This document shows, piece by piece, positions 40,423 to 51,952 of a DNA stretch of 64,000 nt. The notes under the pieces were generated by a model that saw only the letters and a program-made list of their open reading frames with translations, did no database searches and was not told where the DNA came from. The position numbers and the translations under genes are program-made. This stretch comes from Actinomycetota bacterium (lineage in GTDB: Bacteria; Actinomycetota; Thermoleophilia; Solirubrobacterales; Solirubrobacteraceae). The DNA lies in contig VAWY01000123.1 in assembly GCA_005888335.1 (NCBI GenBank), forward strand, positions 1-64,000. Direction: 5' to 3'. Each line of letters begins with the position of its first letter. The first letter of the stretch is position 1.

Positions 40423-41540
40423 GCGAGCGACCGCGCGACATCACGCCGGCGCTCGGCACCCCGGGCGGGCCGGCGAGCTGGCGCGAGGCGCGTCCCGGGG
40501 CGCCCGTCGAGCTGCACCAGCGCGACTGGGCCGATGCGCGGTGGTCGTTCCTCTACGGCGACGACACGGCCTATGCGACCCCGGGGCCGCCGCCGGACGG
40601 GCTCGTGGAGGCCGCCAACCGCGCCGCGCGGACCGGCGATCCGCCGCCGGGACTCCAACCCGCCCGGTCGATGATGAAGCCGCCGGTGTGGACCTGGGAG
40701 GTGCCGCTGTACTTCTGGTTCGGCGGCATGGCGGCCGGGTCGGCGTTCGTCGCGCTCGCCTGCGACCTGTCCGGCGACCATCGCTCGGCGCGGCTCGCCC
40801 GGAAGGTCTCGCTGGCCGCGCTCGCGCCTTCGCCGCCGCTGCTCGTCATGGACCTCGGGCGGCCCGAGCGCTTCTACAACATGCTGCGGATCGTCAAGGT
40901 GCGCTCGCCGATGTCGATGGGCGCGTGGGCGCTGACGGCCTTCGGCAACCTGGCCGCGGGCGCCGTCGCGGCCGACCTGCTCGGGCGCAGGCGGCTGGCC
41001 CGGGCGCTCGGCGGCGCGAACGCCGTCGTCGGCGGCTACCTGGGCTCCTATACCGGCGTGCTCCTCGCGGCGACCGCGGTGCCGGTATGGGCGCGCAGCC
41101 GCCTGTTCCTCGGGCCGATCTTCATCGCGACGGCCACCGCGACCGGGGCCTCGGCGACGCGCCTGGCGCTCGTGGCCGCGGGCCTCCCGGTCGGGCACCC
41201 GACCCGCGTCGCGCTCGGCCGCGTCGAGACCGGCGCGATGGCGACCGAGCTCGTGCTGTCGGAGATCAACGAGCGCCGTCTCGGGCGGCTGGCGGAGTCG
41301 CTCGAGCACGGCCGTCCGGGCCGCCTGTTCCGGACGGCCAAGTGGCTCGTGCGCATCGGGCTCGGCCTGCGCCTCGGCCGCCGGCGTTTCGGCCCGGCCA
41401 CCCACCACGTGGCCAGCGGCTGCTACCTCGCCGCCGCGCTGTGCTTCCGCTTCGCCTGGGTCGGCGCCGGCCGGCACTCGGCGCGCGACGACGAGGCGGT
41501 GGCGCGGATGGCGCGGGGCCGGGCGACAATGGGCGAATGA
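40419..41540 (+). CDS. NrfD/PsrC-type membrane subunit of formate dehydrogenase
   Basis: A 373-residue polytopic membrane protein. After a ~85-residue soluble N-terminus come about eight hydrophobic segments ('WTWEVPLYFWFGGMAAGSAFVALACDL', 'LAALAPSPPLLVMDLGRPERFYNML', 'MSMGAWALTAFGNLAAGAVAADLL', 'YTGVLLAATAVPVW'). The 'LGRPERFYNMLRI' and 'SPMSMGAW' blocks are NrfD family markers. It should take electrons from FdhB to quinone, replacing the cytochrome b FdnI subunit. The GTG at 40419 overlaps the fdhB stop. Confidence 0.88.
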   Translation: MSERPRDITPALGTPGGPASWREARPGAPVELHQRDWADARWSFLYGDDTAYATPGPPPDGLVEAANRAARTGDPPPGLQPARSMMKPPVWTWEVPLYFWFGGMAAGSAFVALACDLSGDHRSARLARKVSLAALAPSPPLLVMDLGRPERFYNMLRIVKVRSPMSMGAWALTAFGNLAAGAVAADLLGRRRLARALGGANAVVGGYLGSYTGVLLAATAVPVWARSRLFLGPIFIATATATGASATRLALVAAGLPVGHPTRVALGRVETGAMATELVLSEINERRLGRLAESLEHGRPGRLFRTAKWLVRIGLGLRLGRRRFGPATHHVASGCYLAAALCFRFAWVGAGRHSARDDEAVARMARGRATMGE

Positions 41541-42865
41541 GCACCCTGCCGCCCGGCCCGAAGCTGCCGAAGGCCGTCCAGACGATCGCCATGTGGGGCT
41601 ACTGGGACCGCTACCTGGAGGCCTGCCGCCGGCGCTACGGCGACGTCTTCACGGTCCGCGCGGCGCCGATGGGGACGCTCGTGTACTTCGCCGACCCGGA
41701 GGCAATCAAGGAGGTCTTCACCGGCGACGCGCAGACCCTGCACGCGGGGGAGGCCAACGCGATCCTCGCGCCCGTCCTCGGCGACCGCTCGGTGCTCGTC
41801 ACCGACGAGGCCGACCACCTGCGCCGGCGCAAGCTCATGCTCCCGGCCTTCCACGGCGACGCGGTGCGCTCGTACGCGGGGATCGTCGAGCAGGTGACCG
41901 AGGACGAGGTCGACCGCTGGCCGCTGGGGCGCGCCTTCGAGCTGCACCCGCGCATGCGCGAGCTGACCTTCGAGGTGATCCTGCGCGCCGTCTTCGGCGT
42001 CTCCGAGCCCGCGCGGCTGGCCGCGATGCGCGCCGCGCTGCCCGCGCTCGTCGACCTCTCGGGGCTCGTCATGCTCATGTGGCTCAAGCCGGAGCTCGGG
42101 CGCGTCGGCCCGTGGAAGCGCTGGCTGGCCCTCAAGGCGCGGGCGGACGCGCTGGTCGTCGACGAGGTGCGCCGGCGGCGCGCGGACCCTCGCCTGGACG
42201 AGCGCGGCGACGTGCTCTCGCTGCTGCTGCGCGCCGGGATGGACGACGAGGACGAGCTGCGCGACCAGCTCGTCACGCTGCTGCTCGCCGGCCACGAGAC
42301 GACCGCGACCGGCCTGGCGTGGGGCTTCGAGCGGCTGCTGCGCACCCCCGACGCGCTCGAGCGCACGATCGCCGCGGCGCGCGACGGCGACGACGCCTGG
42401 CTCGACGCGGTCGTGCAGGAGACGCTGCGCGTGCGGCCGGTCATCTTCGACGTCATCCGCAAGCTCAGCCGGCCGGCGCGCATCGCGGGCGTCGACCTGC
42501 CGGCCGGCGTGCTCGCCGCGCCGGCCATCGGCCTGGTCCACCGCTCGCCGCAGCTCTACGAGGCGCCGCGCGCCTTCCGGCCCGAGCGCTTCCTCGAGGG
42601 CGCGCCCGCGCCGTACACGTGGATCCCTTTCGGCGGCGGCATCCGGCGCTGCCTGGGCGCGTCGTTCGCGCAGATGGAGATGCGCGTCGTCCTGCGCACG
42701 GTGCTGCGGCGGGCGCGGCTGCGGGCGGCGTCGGCGGCGCCCGAGCGCCCGCGGGCGCGCCACATCACGCTGGTTCCCGCCCGCGGGGCGCGGGCCGTCG
42801 TCGAGACGCGCTCGCCGCGCGCCGGCCGGATCGCGGAGCAAGATCTGGCTGCCGCCGGCGTTTGA
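41537..42865 (+). CDS. Cytochrome P450
   Basis: A 442-residue P450 with all key motifs: I-helix 'LLAGHETTATGLAWGFERLL' (~251), ExxR in 'VQETLRVRP' (~294), and heme-ligand 'FGGGIRRCLGASFAQMEM' with Cys ~371. It begins 'LPPGPKLPKAVQTIAMW' without a signal or membrane anchor. The substrate is unknown; the sequence type is that of soluble bacterial CYPs similar to the CYP110/CYP138 style. Its ATG overlaps the stop of the NrfD gene by 3 nt, so it is translated as part of the formate dehydrogenase operon. No ferredoxin or ferredoxin reductase gene is adjacent. Confidence 0.93.
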   Translation: MSTLPPGPKLPKAVQTIAMWGYWDRYLEACRRRYGDVFTVRAAPMGTLVYFADPEAIKEVFTGDAQTLHAGEANAILAPVLGDRSVLVTDEADHLRRRKLMLPAFHGDAVRSYAGIVEQVTEDEVDRWPLGRAFELHPRMRELTFEVILRAVFGVSEPARLAAMRAALPALVDLSGLVMLMWLKPELGRVGPWKRWLALKARADALVVDEVRRRRADPRLDERGDVLSLLLRAGMDDEDELRDQLVTLLLAGHETTATGLAWGFERLLRTPDALERTIAAARDGDDAWLDAVVQETLRVRPVIFDVIRKLSRPARIAGVDLPAGVLAAPAIGLVHRSPQLYEAPRAFRPERFLEGAPAPYTWIPFGGGIRRCLGASFAQMEMRVVLRTVLRRARLRAASAAPERPRARHITLVPARGARAVVETRSPRAGRIAEQDLAAAGV

Positions 42866-42901
42866 GCCTCGAGACCGGACCAGCTCGAGGGAAGGAACGC
42901 C

Positions 42902-43960
42902 ATGGGTCGACCTGTGCCCAGCCGCCGCGCCGGGCTCGCCACGCTGATCGCGCTCGCCGCCGCGGCGCTCGCCTGCATGCCGGCGTGGGCCGACGCCCCC
43001 GCGCCCGGCTGCGCGGGGATGGCCTTCACCGATCCCGCCGGGGACGCGATCGACGGCAGCGTCCCGTTCGTCGAGCGTCCGGGCGGGGCGAACCTCGACG
43101 TGACCGGCGGCTTCTTCCTCTCCGACGGCGCCGGCGGCGTGACGGCCAACATCCAGGTCGCCAACCTCACCGCCGACGTCCCGACCGGCGCCACCGGCGT
43201 GGACTGGTACATGATCTGGACCGACGCGGCCGGCGCGCTGGACTACGTGCGCGCCTCGGTGGAGCCCGGCGGCGACCCGGTCTTCTCGTACGGCCAGGTG
43301 ACCGTGACGCCGGCCAACACGCTCTACCAGGACACTGCGGCGACCTCGGGCCAGTTCTTCGCCGGGCCCAACGGCGTCGTCCAGATCGCGCTGCCCGCCG
43401 ACTACGCCGCCGGGACGCTGGAGTCGCCCTACGCGCAGACCTTCGAGGAGCAGAACCTGTCGACGCCGGTGGTCGGCCTGGGCAACCTGGCCGACGCCGA
43501 TCGGGCCCCCGACGACGGCGGCGGCCAGAGCTACGCGGTCGGCGGCTGCGCGGCGGCGCCCGCCGCGGCGGCCGGGGCCGCCCCGCCGAGCGGTCCGCCG
43601 CCGGTCTCGTCGCCGCCCGCCGGGCAGGCGCCGGGGTCCTCGGCGCCGAGCTCCAACGCGCCCCGCCCGACGCTGAGCGTGACCACCCGCGCCGCCTCGG
43701 CGCGCGCCGCCAACCGTGGCCGCGCGCTGCGCGTCGGCGTGACCAGCAACGTCCCGCTCAGCCTCGTCAAGGGCGTCCTGCGCGATGCCCGCGGGCGCAC
43801 CGTGGCCACCGGCGGCCTCCGCCGGCTCGAGGGCCGCGGCACGCTGCGCCTCCGGGTCCGCCGGGCGCTGCGCAAGGGCCGCTACACGCTGCGGGTGACC
43901 GGCCAGGACGCGCACGGGGCGACCGCCACCACGACCGCGCGGATCGGCCTCGCGCGCTGA
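42902..43960 (+). CDS. Exported protein with linker and C-terminal Ig-like basic domain
   Basis: 352 residues with a signal peptide ('RRAGLATLIALAAAALACMPAWA-DA'). Residues ~35-215 form a beta-rich domain ('AFTDPAGDAIDG', 'NLDVTGGFFLSDGAGGVTANIQVANL', 'GVDWYMIWTDAAG'). A Pro/Ala/Ser linker (~220-260) leads to a basic 'ALRVGVTSNVPLSLVKGVLRDARGR...GRYTLRVTGQDAHG' module of the Ig-like kind seen in other exported proteins of this order. No enzymatic motif is seen. The ATG follows GAAGGAACGCC. The function is unknown. Confidence 0.75.
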   Translation: MGRPVPSRRAGLATLIALAAAALACMPAWADAPAPGCAGMAFTDPAGDAIDGSVPFVERPGGANLDVTGGFFLSDGAGGVTANIQVANLTADVPTGATGVDWYMIWTDAAGALDYVRASVEPGGDPVFSYGQVTVTPANTLYQDTAATSGQFFAGPNGVVQIALPADYAAGTLESPYAQTFEEQNLSTPVVGLGNLADADRAPDDGGGQSYAVGGCAAAPAAAAGAAPPSGPPPVSSPPAGQAPGSSAPSSNAPRPTLSVTTRAASARAANRGRALRVGVTSNVPLSLVKGVLRDARGRTVATGGLRRLEGRGTLRLRVRRALRKGRYTLRVTGQDAHGATATTTARIGLAR

Positions 43961-44016
43961 AGCTCGCCCGGGGCGCGCGCCGTGTAGCGCCGCGCGCCCC
44001 GGGTACTCCGCGCGAG

Positions 44017-44191
44017 TGGGCGCGTCCATGAGTCCAACGGGTTTCGGCCGCCGCTGGCAGCCGCCTGGACCCACCCGTCGGTCCTCGGACTATTCCCCAC
44101 CCACCCACACCTTCGGACGCCGGGCGGCGGGTGGGTGGGCGAGTTCCGGCCAGCGACGCCCGATGACCCGCCGGACCCACGGACGCGCCCA
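44017..44191 (+). mobile_element. 175-bp MITE-like structured element, copy 1
   Basis: A non-coding block with terminal inverted repeats TGGGCGCGTCCATG / CATGGACGCGCCCA-type (13 of 14 match), followed on the right by CTAG (44192-44195). The inverted similarity continues inward for about 42 bp per arm, and an inner CCCACCCACCC/GGGTGGGTGGG pair follows. A second copy of exactly the same length and orientation lies at 59123-59297; by hand count about 16 of 175 bases differ. The treZ GTG start is formed at the right boundary. No transposase is encoded, so mobility is inferred. Confidence 0.75.
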
Positions 44192-44194
44192 CTA

Positions 44195-45873
44195 GTGCTT
44201 CCCTGGCGCCACCCCCTGGGCGCGACCCCCCGCGCCGACGGGACCGTCGAGTTCCGCGTCTGGGCGCCGCGCGCGCGCCGCGTCGCCGTGCGCGTCCGGG
44301 GGCGCGACCACGAGCTGCGCGACGCCGGCCTCGGCGTGCGCGAGGCGGTCGTCGAGGCGGCCGCGGGCGACGACTACCTGTTCGTGCTCGACGGGACCAC
44401 GCTGCCCGACCCTTCCAGCCGCCACCAACCGGACGGCCTGCGCGGCCCGTCGCGGGTCGTCGACCCGGGCGCGTTCGCGATCGCCGACCTGCCGGCGCCG
44501 CCCGCGCTGCGCGACCTCGTCGTCTACGAGCTGCACGTCGGCACGTTCAGCGCCGAAGGCACCTTCGACGGCGTCATCCCGCGCCTCGGCGCGCTCGCCG
44601 AGCTCGGCGTCACCGCGATCGAGGCCATGCCGATCGCCGAGTTCCCCGGCCGCCACGGGTGGGGCTACGACGGCGTCTTCCTGTCGAGCGCGCACAGCGC
44701 GTACGGCGGGCCCGCCGGCTTCGCCCGCCTCGTCGACGCCGCGCACGCGGCCGGCCTCGCGGTGATCCTCGACGTCGTCTACAACCACGTCGGCGCCTCG
44801 GGCAACAAGGCGCTGCGCGCGTTCGGCCCCTACTTCACCGACCGGTACGCGACGGTCTGGGGCGACGCGATCAACTACGACGACGAGTGGGCCGACCCCG
44901 TCCGCGAGTGGGTCCTGCAGTCGGCCGAGGGCTGGGTGCGCGACTTCCGCGTCGATGGCCTGCGGCTCGACGCTATCCACGCTATCCACGACACGTCCGC
45001 CCGCCACGTGCTGCGCGAGCTGACCGAGCGCGTCGACGCCCTCGTGATCGCCGAGTCCGGCCTCAACGACCCGAAGGTCATCCGCGCCGACGGCCTGGGC
45101 TGCGACGCGGTCTGGGCCGACGACTTCCACCACGCCCTGCGGGTGCTGCTGACCGGCGAGCGCGACGGCTACTACGAGGAGTACGGCCGCGTCGCCCAGC
45201 TCGCCCAGGCCTTCCACCGGCCGGTGCTGCACACGGGGCAGTGGTCGTCGTTTCGCAAGCGCTCGTTCGGCGCCCCGCACGACGACCGGCCGCCCGAGCA
45301 GTTCGTCGTCTTCGCGCAGAACCACGACCAGGTCGGCAACCGCGCGCTCGGCGACCGGCTGCCGGCGCCGGTCCGGCCACTCGCCGCGTTCTGCACGCTT
45401 CTGACACCGTTTATCCCCATGCTGTTCATGGGCGAGGAGCACGGGGAGCCCGCTCCCTTCCAGTTCTTCACCGACCACATCGACGAGGAGATCGCGATCG
45501 CGACCCGCGAGGGGCGCCGGCGCGAGTTCGCCGCGTTCGCCCAGTTCGCCGGCGAGGAGGTCCCCGACCCGCAGGATCCGGCGACCTTCGAGCGCTCGAA
45601 GCTGACGTGGGAGCAGGACCCCGCGCTGCGCGAGCTCTACGCGCGGCTGCTGCGCGCCCGCCGGGAGGTTCGCGGCGAGGCCGAGGCGGACTTCGACGAG
45701 GATGCGCGCTGGCTGCGCGTGCGCCGCGGGGACCACGAGCTCGTGTGCAACTTCGCCGAGTCGCCGCGGATCGTCGCCGTGACGCGCTCGTCCATGGTCC
45801 TCGCCACGCACGACGGCGCCGAACTGTGCGACGGATCCGTCACGCTCCCGCCGCTCGCCGGGGCGCTGCTCAG

Positions 45874-45877
<4 letters not shown>
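44195..45877 (+). CDS. treZ: Malto-oligosyltrehalose trehalohydrolase
   Basis: A 560-residue GH13 enzyme that releases trehalose from maltooligosyl-trehalose made by TreY. The N-terminal CBM48-like domain is 'VEFRVWAPRARRVAVRVRG'. The catalytic Asp is in 'DGLRLDAIHAIHDTSARH' (~258), Glu in 'VIAESGLND' (~286) and Asp in 'FAQNHDQVGNRALGDRL' (~377). The start is placed at GTG 44195. The frame is open upstream to 44135, but that stretch lies inside the repeated element and has no homology. Followed by glgX with an ATGA-type overlap. Confidence 0.92.
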
Positions 45878-47998
<2,121 letters not shown>

Positions 47999-48009
<11 letters not shown>

Positions 48010-50005
48010 GCTCCGGGCGACCTACCGGCTGCAGCTCGGGCCTGGCCTGACCTTCGCCGACGTCCGGAGCCTGGTCCCCTACCTGGACCGGCTCGGCATC
48101 AGCCACGTCTACCTGTCGCCGGCGCTGCAGGCGCGCTCAGGCTCGACGCACGGGTACGACGTCGTCGATCCCACGACGGTCTCGCGCGAGCTCGGTGGCG
48201 AGGAGGAGCTGCGCGCGCTCGGCGACAGCGTCGGGATCGTGCTCGACATCGTCCCCAACCACATGGGCACGGGCGACGAGAACCGCTGGTGGCCCGACCC
48301 CGAGATCTTCGACATCAATCCGCAGACCGGCTTCTACCGGCGCTTCTTCGACATCGACGACATGGCGGCGGTGCGCATGGAGCGCGAGGAGGTCTTCGAG
48401 CTCGTCCACGGCAAGGTGCTCGAGCTGCTTCGCGACGGCGTGCTCGACGGGCTGCGCGTCGACCACCCGGACGGCCTCGCCGATCCCGCCGGCTACCTGC
48501 GCCGGCTGCGCGCCGCCGGCGCGACGGAGGTCTGGGTCGAGAAGATCCTGCAGCCCGGCGAGCGGCTGCGCGACTGGCCGGTTGCCGGAACCGTCGGCTA
48601 CGAGTTCCTCAACGACGTCGCCGCGCTGTACGTCGACACGGCCGGCGAGGAGGCGCTGACCGCGCTGTGGGTCGAGCTGACCGGCGACTCGCGGTCGTTC
48701 GCCGAGGTCGCGTACGAGGCCCAGCTCGAGCAGGCGACGACGACGTTCGCGCGGGAGCTCGAGTGGCTGCGCTCGCTGGCGGATCTCCCCGGCGTCGCCG
48801 AGACGCTGGCGGCGCTGCCCGTCTACCGCACGTACGTCGAGCCGTGGAGCGGGCTCGTCGACGAGGCCGACCGGGCGGTGGTGGACGCCGCGCGGCCGCC
48901 CGAGGAGCTGCGCCGGGCGCTGTTGCTCGAATCAGATCCGTCGACCCTGCCCACCCGCGACGAGTTCGTCACGCGCTTCCAGCAGACCTCGCCGCCCGTG
49001 ACCGCCAAGGGGGTCGAGGACACCGCGTTCTACCGCTACAACCGCCTGCTCGCGCTCAACGAGGTCGGCGGCGACCCCGCGCTCTTCGGCATCTCGGTGG
49101 ACGAGCTGCACGCGGGCAACGCCGAGCGCGCGCGCCGCTTCCCGCGCGGGCTGCTCGCGCTCTCGACGCACGACACCAAGCGCTCGGCCGATGTCCGCGC
49201 GCGCATCGGCGCGCTGTCCGGGATGGCGGCCGAGTGGCGCGAGCGCGTGCTGCGCTGGCGCACGCTCAACGAGCCGCTGCGTGACGAGGCGCCCGACGCG
49301 GGCGAGGAGTACCTGCTCTACCAGACGCTCGTCGGCGCCTGGCCGATCTCGCGCGACCGCCTCGAGCGCTACGTCGAGAAGGCCCTGCGCGAGGCCAAGC
49401 GCACCACGAGCTGGGTCGAGCAGAACCACGCCTACGAGGAGCGCGTCAAGGCCTTCGCCGCCGCCCTGCTCGACCACGGCCCGTTCCTCGACGACTTCCT
49501 GCCCTTCGCCGAGCGGGTGGCGGTGGAGGGCGAGCGCCAGGCGCTCGGCCAGGTGCTGCTCCTGCTCACCGCGCCCGGCGTGCCGACGATCTACCAGGGC
49601 GACGAGCTGATCGCGCTCTCGCTCGTCGATCCCGACAACCGCCGCCCCGTGGACTGGTCCGCGCGTCAGGAGGCCCTCGAGCGGCTGTGGGGCGGGGCGC
49701 CGCCCGACCGCGCGACGCGCAAGCTGTTCGTGATCTGGCGGGCGCTCGCGCTGCGCGCGCGCCGCCCCGATGCGTTCGCCGGCTCGTACGAGCCCGTCGA
49801 GGCAGGGCCCGGTGTCTGCGCCTACGTCCGCGGCGGCGAGGTCCTGGCGGTGGCGCCGGTGCGCGGCTGGGAGCGCGCGATGCTGCGCGGGCCGGGCGGC
49901 ATGTGGCGCGACGTCCTCACCGGCGAGCAGCGCCCGCTCGAGGACGACGTCGCGGTCGCCGACCTCGTGCAGCCTCACGGCGTGGGGCTGCACGAGCGCG
50001 TCTAG
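47999..50005 (+). CDS. treY: Malto-oligosyltrehalose synthase
   Basis: A 668-residue GH13 enzyme that converts the reducing end of maltodextrin into a trehalose unit. It starts with TTG at 47999, inside the end of glgX ('[40 protein letters not shown]'). The catalytic Asp is in 'LDGLRVDHPDGLADP' (~155), Glu in 'VWVEKIL' (~180) and Asp in 'STHDTKRSADVRARI' (~391). 'VTAKGVEDTAFYRYNRL' and 'YQGDEL' are family blocks. It is somewhat shorter than many TreY (700+). With treZ it gives the second trehalose route in this window. Confidence 0.95.
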
Positions 50006-50009
50006 GCCG

Positions 50010-50741
50010 ATGCTGCTGCCCTTCGGCGCCGCCACGTTCGCGCTGACGGTCGTGCAGGCGGCCTGCGTCGCCTTCCCCAAGCGCGCGCCGCCGCCCTGGC
50101 TTGCCCGCCTGCGCGGCCGCGCCTGGGCCCTGGTCGCCCCGGCGTCGATCGTCGTGGTCATCGGGGCCATCGCCGCCGCGCGCGAGGTCGCCGACGGCCT
50201 GAGCTGGCTGGCGCTGGTGGGGGTCCCGCCGCTGGCCGCGATCGCGCTGGGTCGCGCGGCGCCCCTGGCCGCGGGGCTGCTGGCCGTCGCGTGGGCCGCG
50301 AAGGGCACGCTGTCCGGCGACATCGCGGCCGTCGCCCTGACCGCGCTGTCGTGCGTGACGCTCGGCTGGCTGCTGGCCGCGGTCACCCCGCCGCCGGCGC
50401 TCAAGGCGGGCATCGTGGTGATGGCGGCGATCGACGCGTACCTCGTCTTCACCGACCTGCTCCAGGGGCCCAACGCGACGCTCATCGCCGCGGCGCCGCC
50501 CGCCGGGCTGCCGCAGCTGCAGTTCGCCGGCCTGGGCGGCGCGTCGCTTGGCTACGGCGACCTCTTCGTCGCGGGCGTCTTCGGCGCCGTGCTGGCGGCC
50601 GAGCGCCGCCGGCAGCTCCCCGCCGCGGCGCTCGTCCTCGTGCTCGCCACGCTCTTCGACCTGCTCTTCTGGGTGGTCCACGAGCTGCCCGCCACCGTCC
50701 CGGTCGCCGTGGCGTTGCTCCTTTGCGAGGTCCGCCGGTAG
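50010..50741 (+). CDS. Polytopic membrane protein with GxGD-like motif
   Basis: 243 residues, about seven to eight hydrophobic segments and few charges. Two Asp in predicted membrane helices stand out: 'VVMAAIDAYLVFTDLL' (~137) and 'LGGASLGYGDLFVAGVFGAVLA' (~185). This D plus GxGD arrangement is that of presenilin/signal-peptide-peptidase-type intramembrane aspartyl proteases, although the usual YD is ID here and no C-terminal PAL motif is seen. The assignment is therefore tentative. It follows treY by 4 nt and its stop TAG forms part of the TAGGGT box of the next gene. I do not recognise a named family. Confidence 0.7.
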   Translation: MLLPFGAATFALTVVQAACVAFPKRAPPPWLARLRGRAWALVAPASIVVVIGAIAAAREVADGLSWLALVGVPPLAAIALGRAAPLAAGLLAVAWAAKGTLSGDIAAVALTALSCVTLGWLLAAVTPPPALKAGIVVMAAIDAYLVFTDLLQGPNATLIAAAPPAGLPQLQFAGLGGASLGYGDLFVAGVFGAVLAAERRRQLPAAALVLVLATLFDLLFWVVHELPATVPVAVALLLCEVRR

Positions 50742-50744
50742 GGT
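50739..50744 (+). promoter_or_regulatory. -10 box (TAGGGT) for the GT4 gene
   Basis: TAGGGT overlaps the previous stop codon and ends 11 nt before the GTG at 50756; no Shine-Dalgarno. The context CGGTAGGGTCCCGCCC is shared with 2468-2483 upstream of the phosphoesterase gene. Confidence 0.45.
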
Positions 50745-50755
50745 CCCGCCCCGCC

Positions 50756-51952
50756 GTGCGTGTGCTGATCCTGTCCTGGGAGTACCCGCCGATCGTCGAG
50801 GGCGGGCTGGCGCGCCACGTGCGCAAGCTCTCGGAGGGGCTCGTGCGCGAGGGCGTCGAGGTGCACGTGCTCACGCGCGGCGGCGTGCGGACCGCGGCGG
50901 GGGAGGAGCGCCACGGCGTGCACGTCCACCGCGTCGCCGAGCCGGCCTACCCGAAGGACCTCGACCGCTTCGTCGCCTGGGTGGGGGAGATGAACGAGCA
51001 CATGCGGGCCGCCGGCCGCGCGCTCGTCGCCGACCTCGAGCCCGACCTGGTCCATGGTCACGACTGGCTCGTCGGGCGGGCGGCGACCGCGCTCGCCCGC
51101 CGCGCCGGCGCGCCGCTGCTCGTCACGGTCCACGCCACCGAGCACGGCCGCCACCAGGGGTGGGTCGACAAGCCGCCGCAGTCCACGATCCACGCGCTCG
51201 AGCGCGCCTTCGCGCGTCGCGCCGACCGCGTGATCGTCTGCTCGCACTACATGCGCGAGCACGTCACCGACGTCTTCGGGCTGCCCGACGCCCGGGTCAC
51301 CGTCATCCCCAACGGCATCGACCCGACCGACCTGCAGCCGGTCGCGGACCTCGCCGCGCTGCGCGCCGAGTTCGCCGAACCCGCCGAGAAGCTCGTGCTG
51401 CTCTGCGGCCGGCTCGTCTACGAGAAGGGCTTCCAGCTCGCGCTCGACGCGCTGGGCGGCCGGGACGGGGTCGTCCGCCGCGTGGGCGGCGTGCGCTTCC
51501 TGGTCGCGGGCTCGGGGCCGCACGAGGCCGCGCTGCGCGAGCAGGCGCGGCGCCTCGACCTCGACGGCCGCGGCACCTTCCTGGGCTGGATCGGCGACGA
51601 CGTGCTGCACTCGCTCTACCGGATCGCCGACCTGTGCGTGGTCCCCTCGCTCTACGAGCCGTTCGGGCTCGTCGCGCTCGAGGCGATGGCGAGCGGCTGC
51701 CCGTGCATCGTGGCCGACACCGGCGGGCTGCGCGAGGTCGTCCCCCGCGAGGCGGGCCTGCGCTTCCGGGCGCGCGACCCGCGCGCGCTGGCGCGCATGG
51801 TCGAGCGCGTGCTCACCGACGACGGCCTGCGCGACCGGCTCGTCACCGAGGCCTCCGAGCACGTGCTGCGCTTCGACTGGGGCGACGTCGCGCGGCGGAC
51901 GATCGAGGTCTACGGCGCCCTGCGCCGGACGAGCCGCGCCGGCGCAGCCTGA
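50756..51952 (+). CDS. GT4 family glycosyltransferase, possible glucan synthase
   Basis: 398 residues with the GT-B fold. It opens 'VRVLILSWEYPPIVEGGLARHVRKLSEGL', has 'VHGHDWLVGRAA', 'VTVHATEHGRHQGW', 'VIPNGIDPTDL', 'GRLVYEKGFQLALDAL' and the retaining-enzyme Glu pair in 'VPSLYEPFGLVALEAMASG'. The opening and 'HDWL' blocks are those of glycogen-synthase-like GT4 enzymes (GlgA/GlgM). Its position after treZ-glgX-treY supports a role in making alpha-glucan or maltose-1-phosphate from ADP-glucose. The donor is not proven by sequence. It has its own -10 box. Confidence 0.82.
   Translation: MRVLILSWEYPPIVEGGLARHVRKLSEGLVREGVEVHVLTRGGVRTAAGEERHGVHVHRVAEPAYPKDLDRFVAWVGEMNEHMRAAGRALVADLEPDLVHGHDWLVGRAATALARRAGAPLLVTVHATEHGRHQGWVDKPPQSTIHALERAFARRADRVIVCSHYMREHVTDVFGLPDARVTVIPNGIDPTDLQPVADLAALRAEFAEPAEKLVLLCGRLVYEKGFQLALDALGGRDGVVRRVGGVRFLVAGSGPHEAALREQARRLDLDGRGTFLGWIGDDVLHSLYRIADLCVVPSLYEPFGLVALEAMASGCPCIVADTGGLREVVPREAGLRFRARDPRALARMVERVLTDDGLRDRLVTEASEHVLRFDWGDVARRTIEVYGALRRTSRAGAA

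Noticed and set aside
44135..44194. Upstream extension of treZ from 44135.
   Set aside because: These 20 codons lie inside the 175-bp repeated element, which is also found next to an unrelated gene, and show no homology to TreZ.
44017..44195. The 175-bp element as an integron attC site.
   Set aside because: No GTTRRRY core sites or integrase are present, and the ends fit CTAG-flanked inverted repeats instead.
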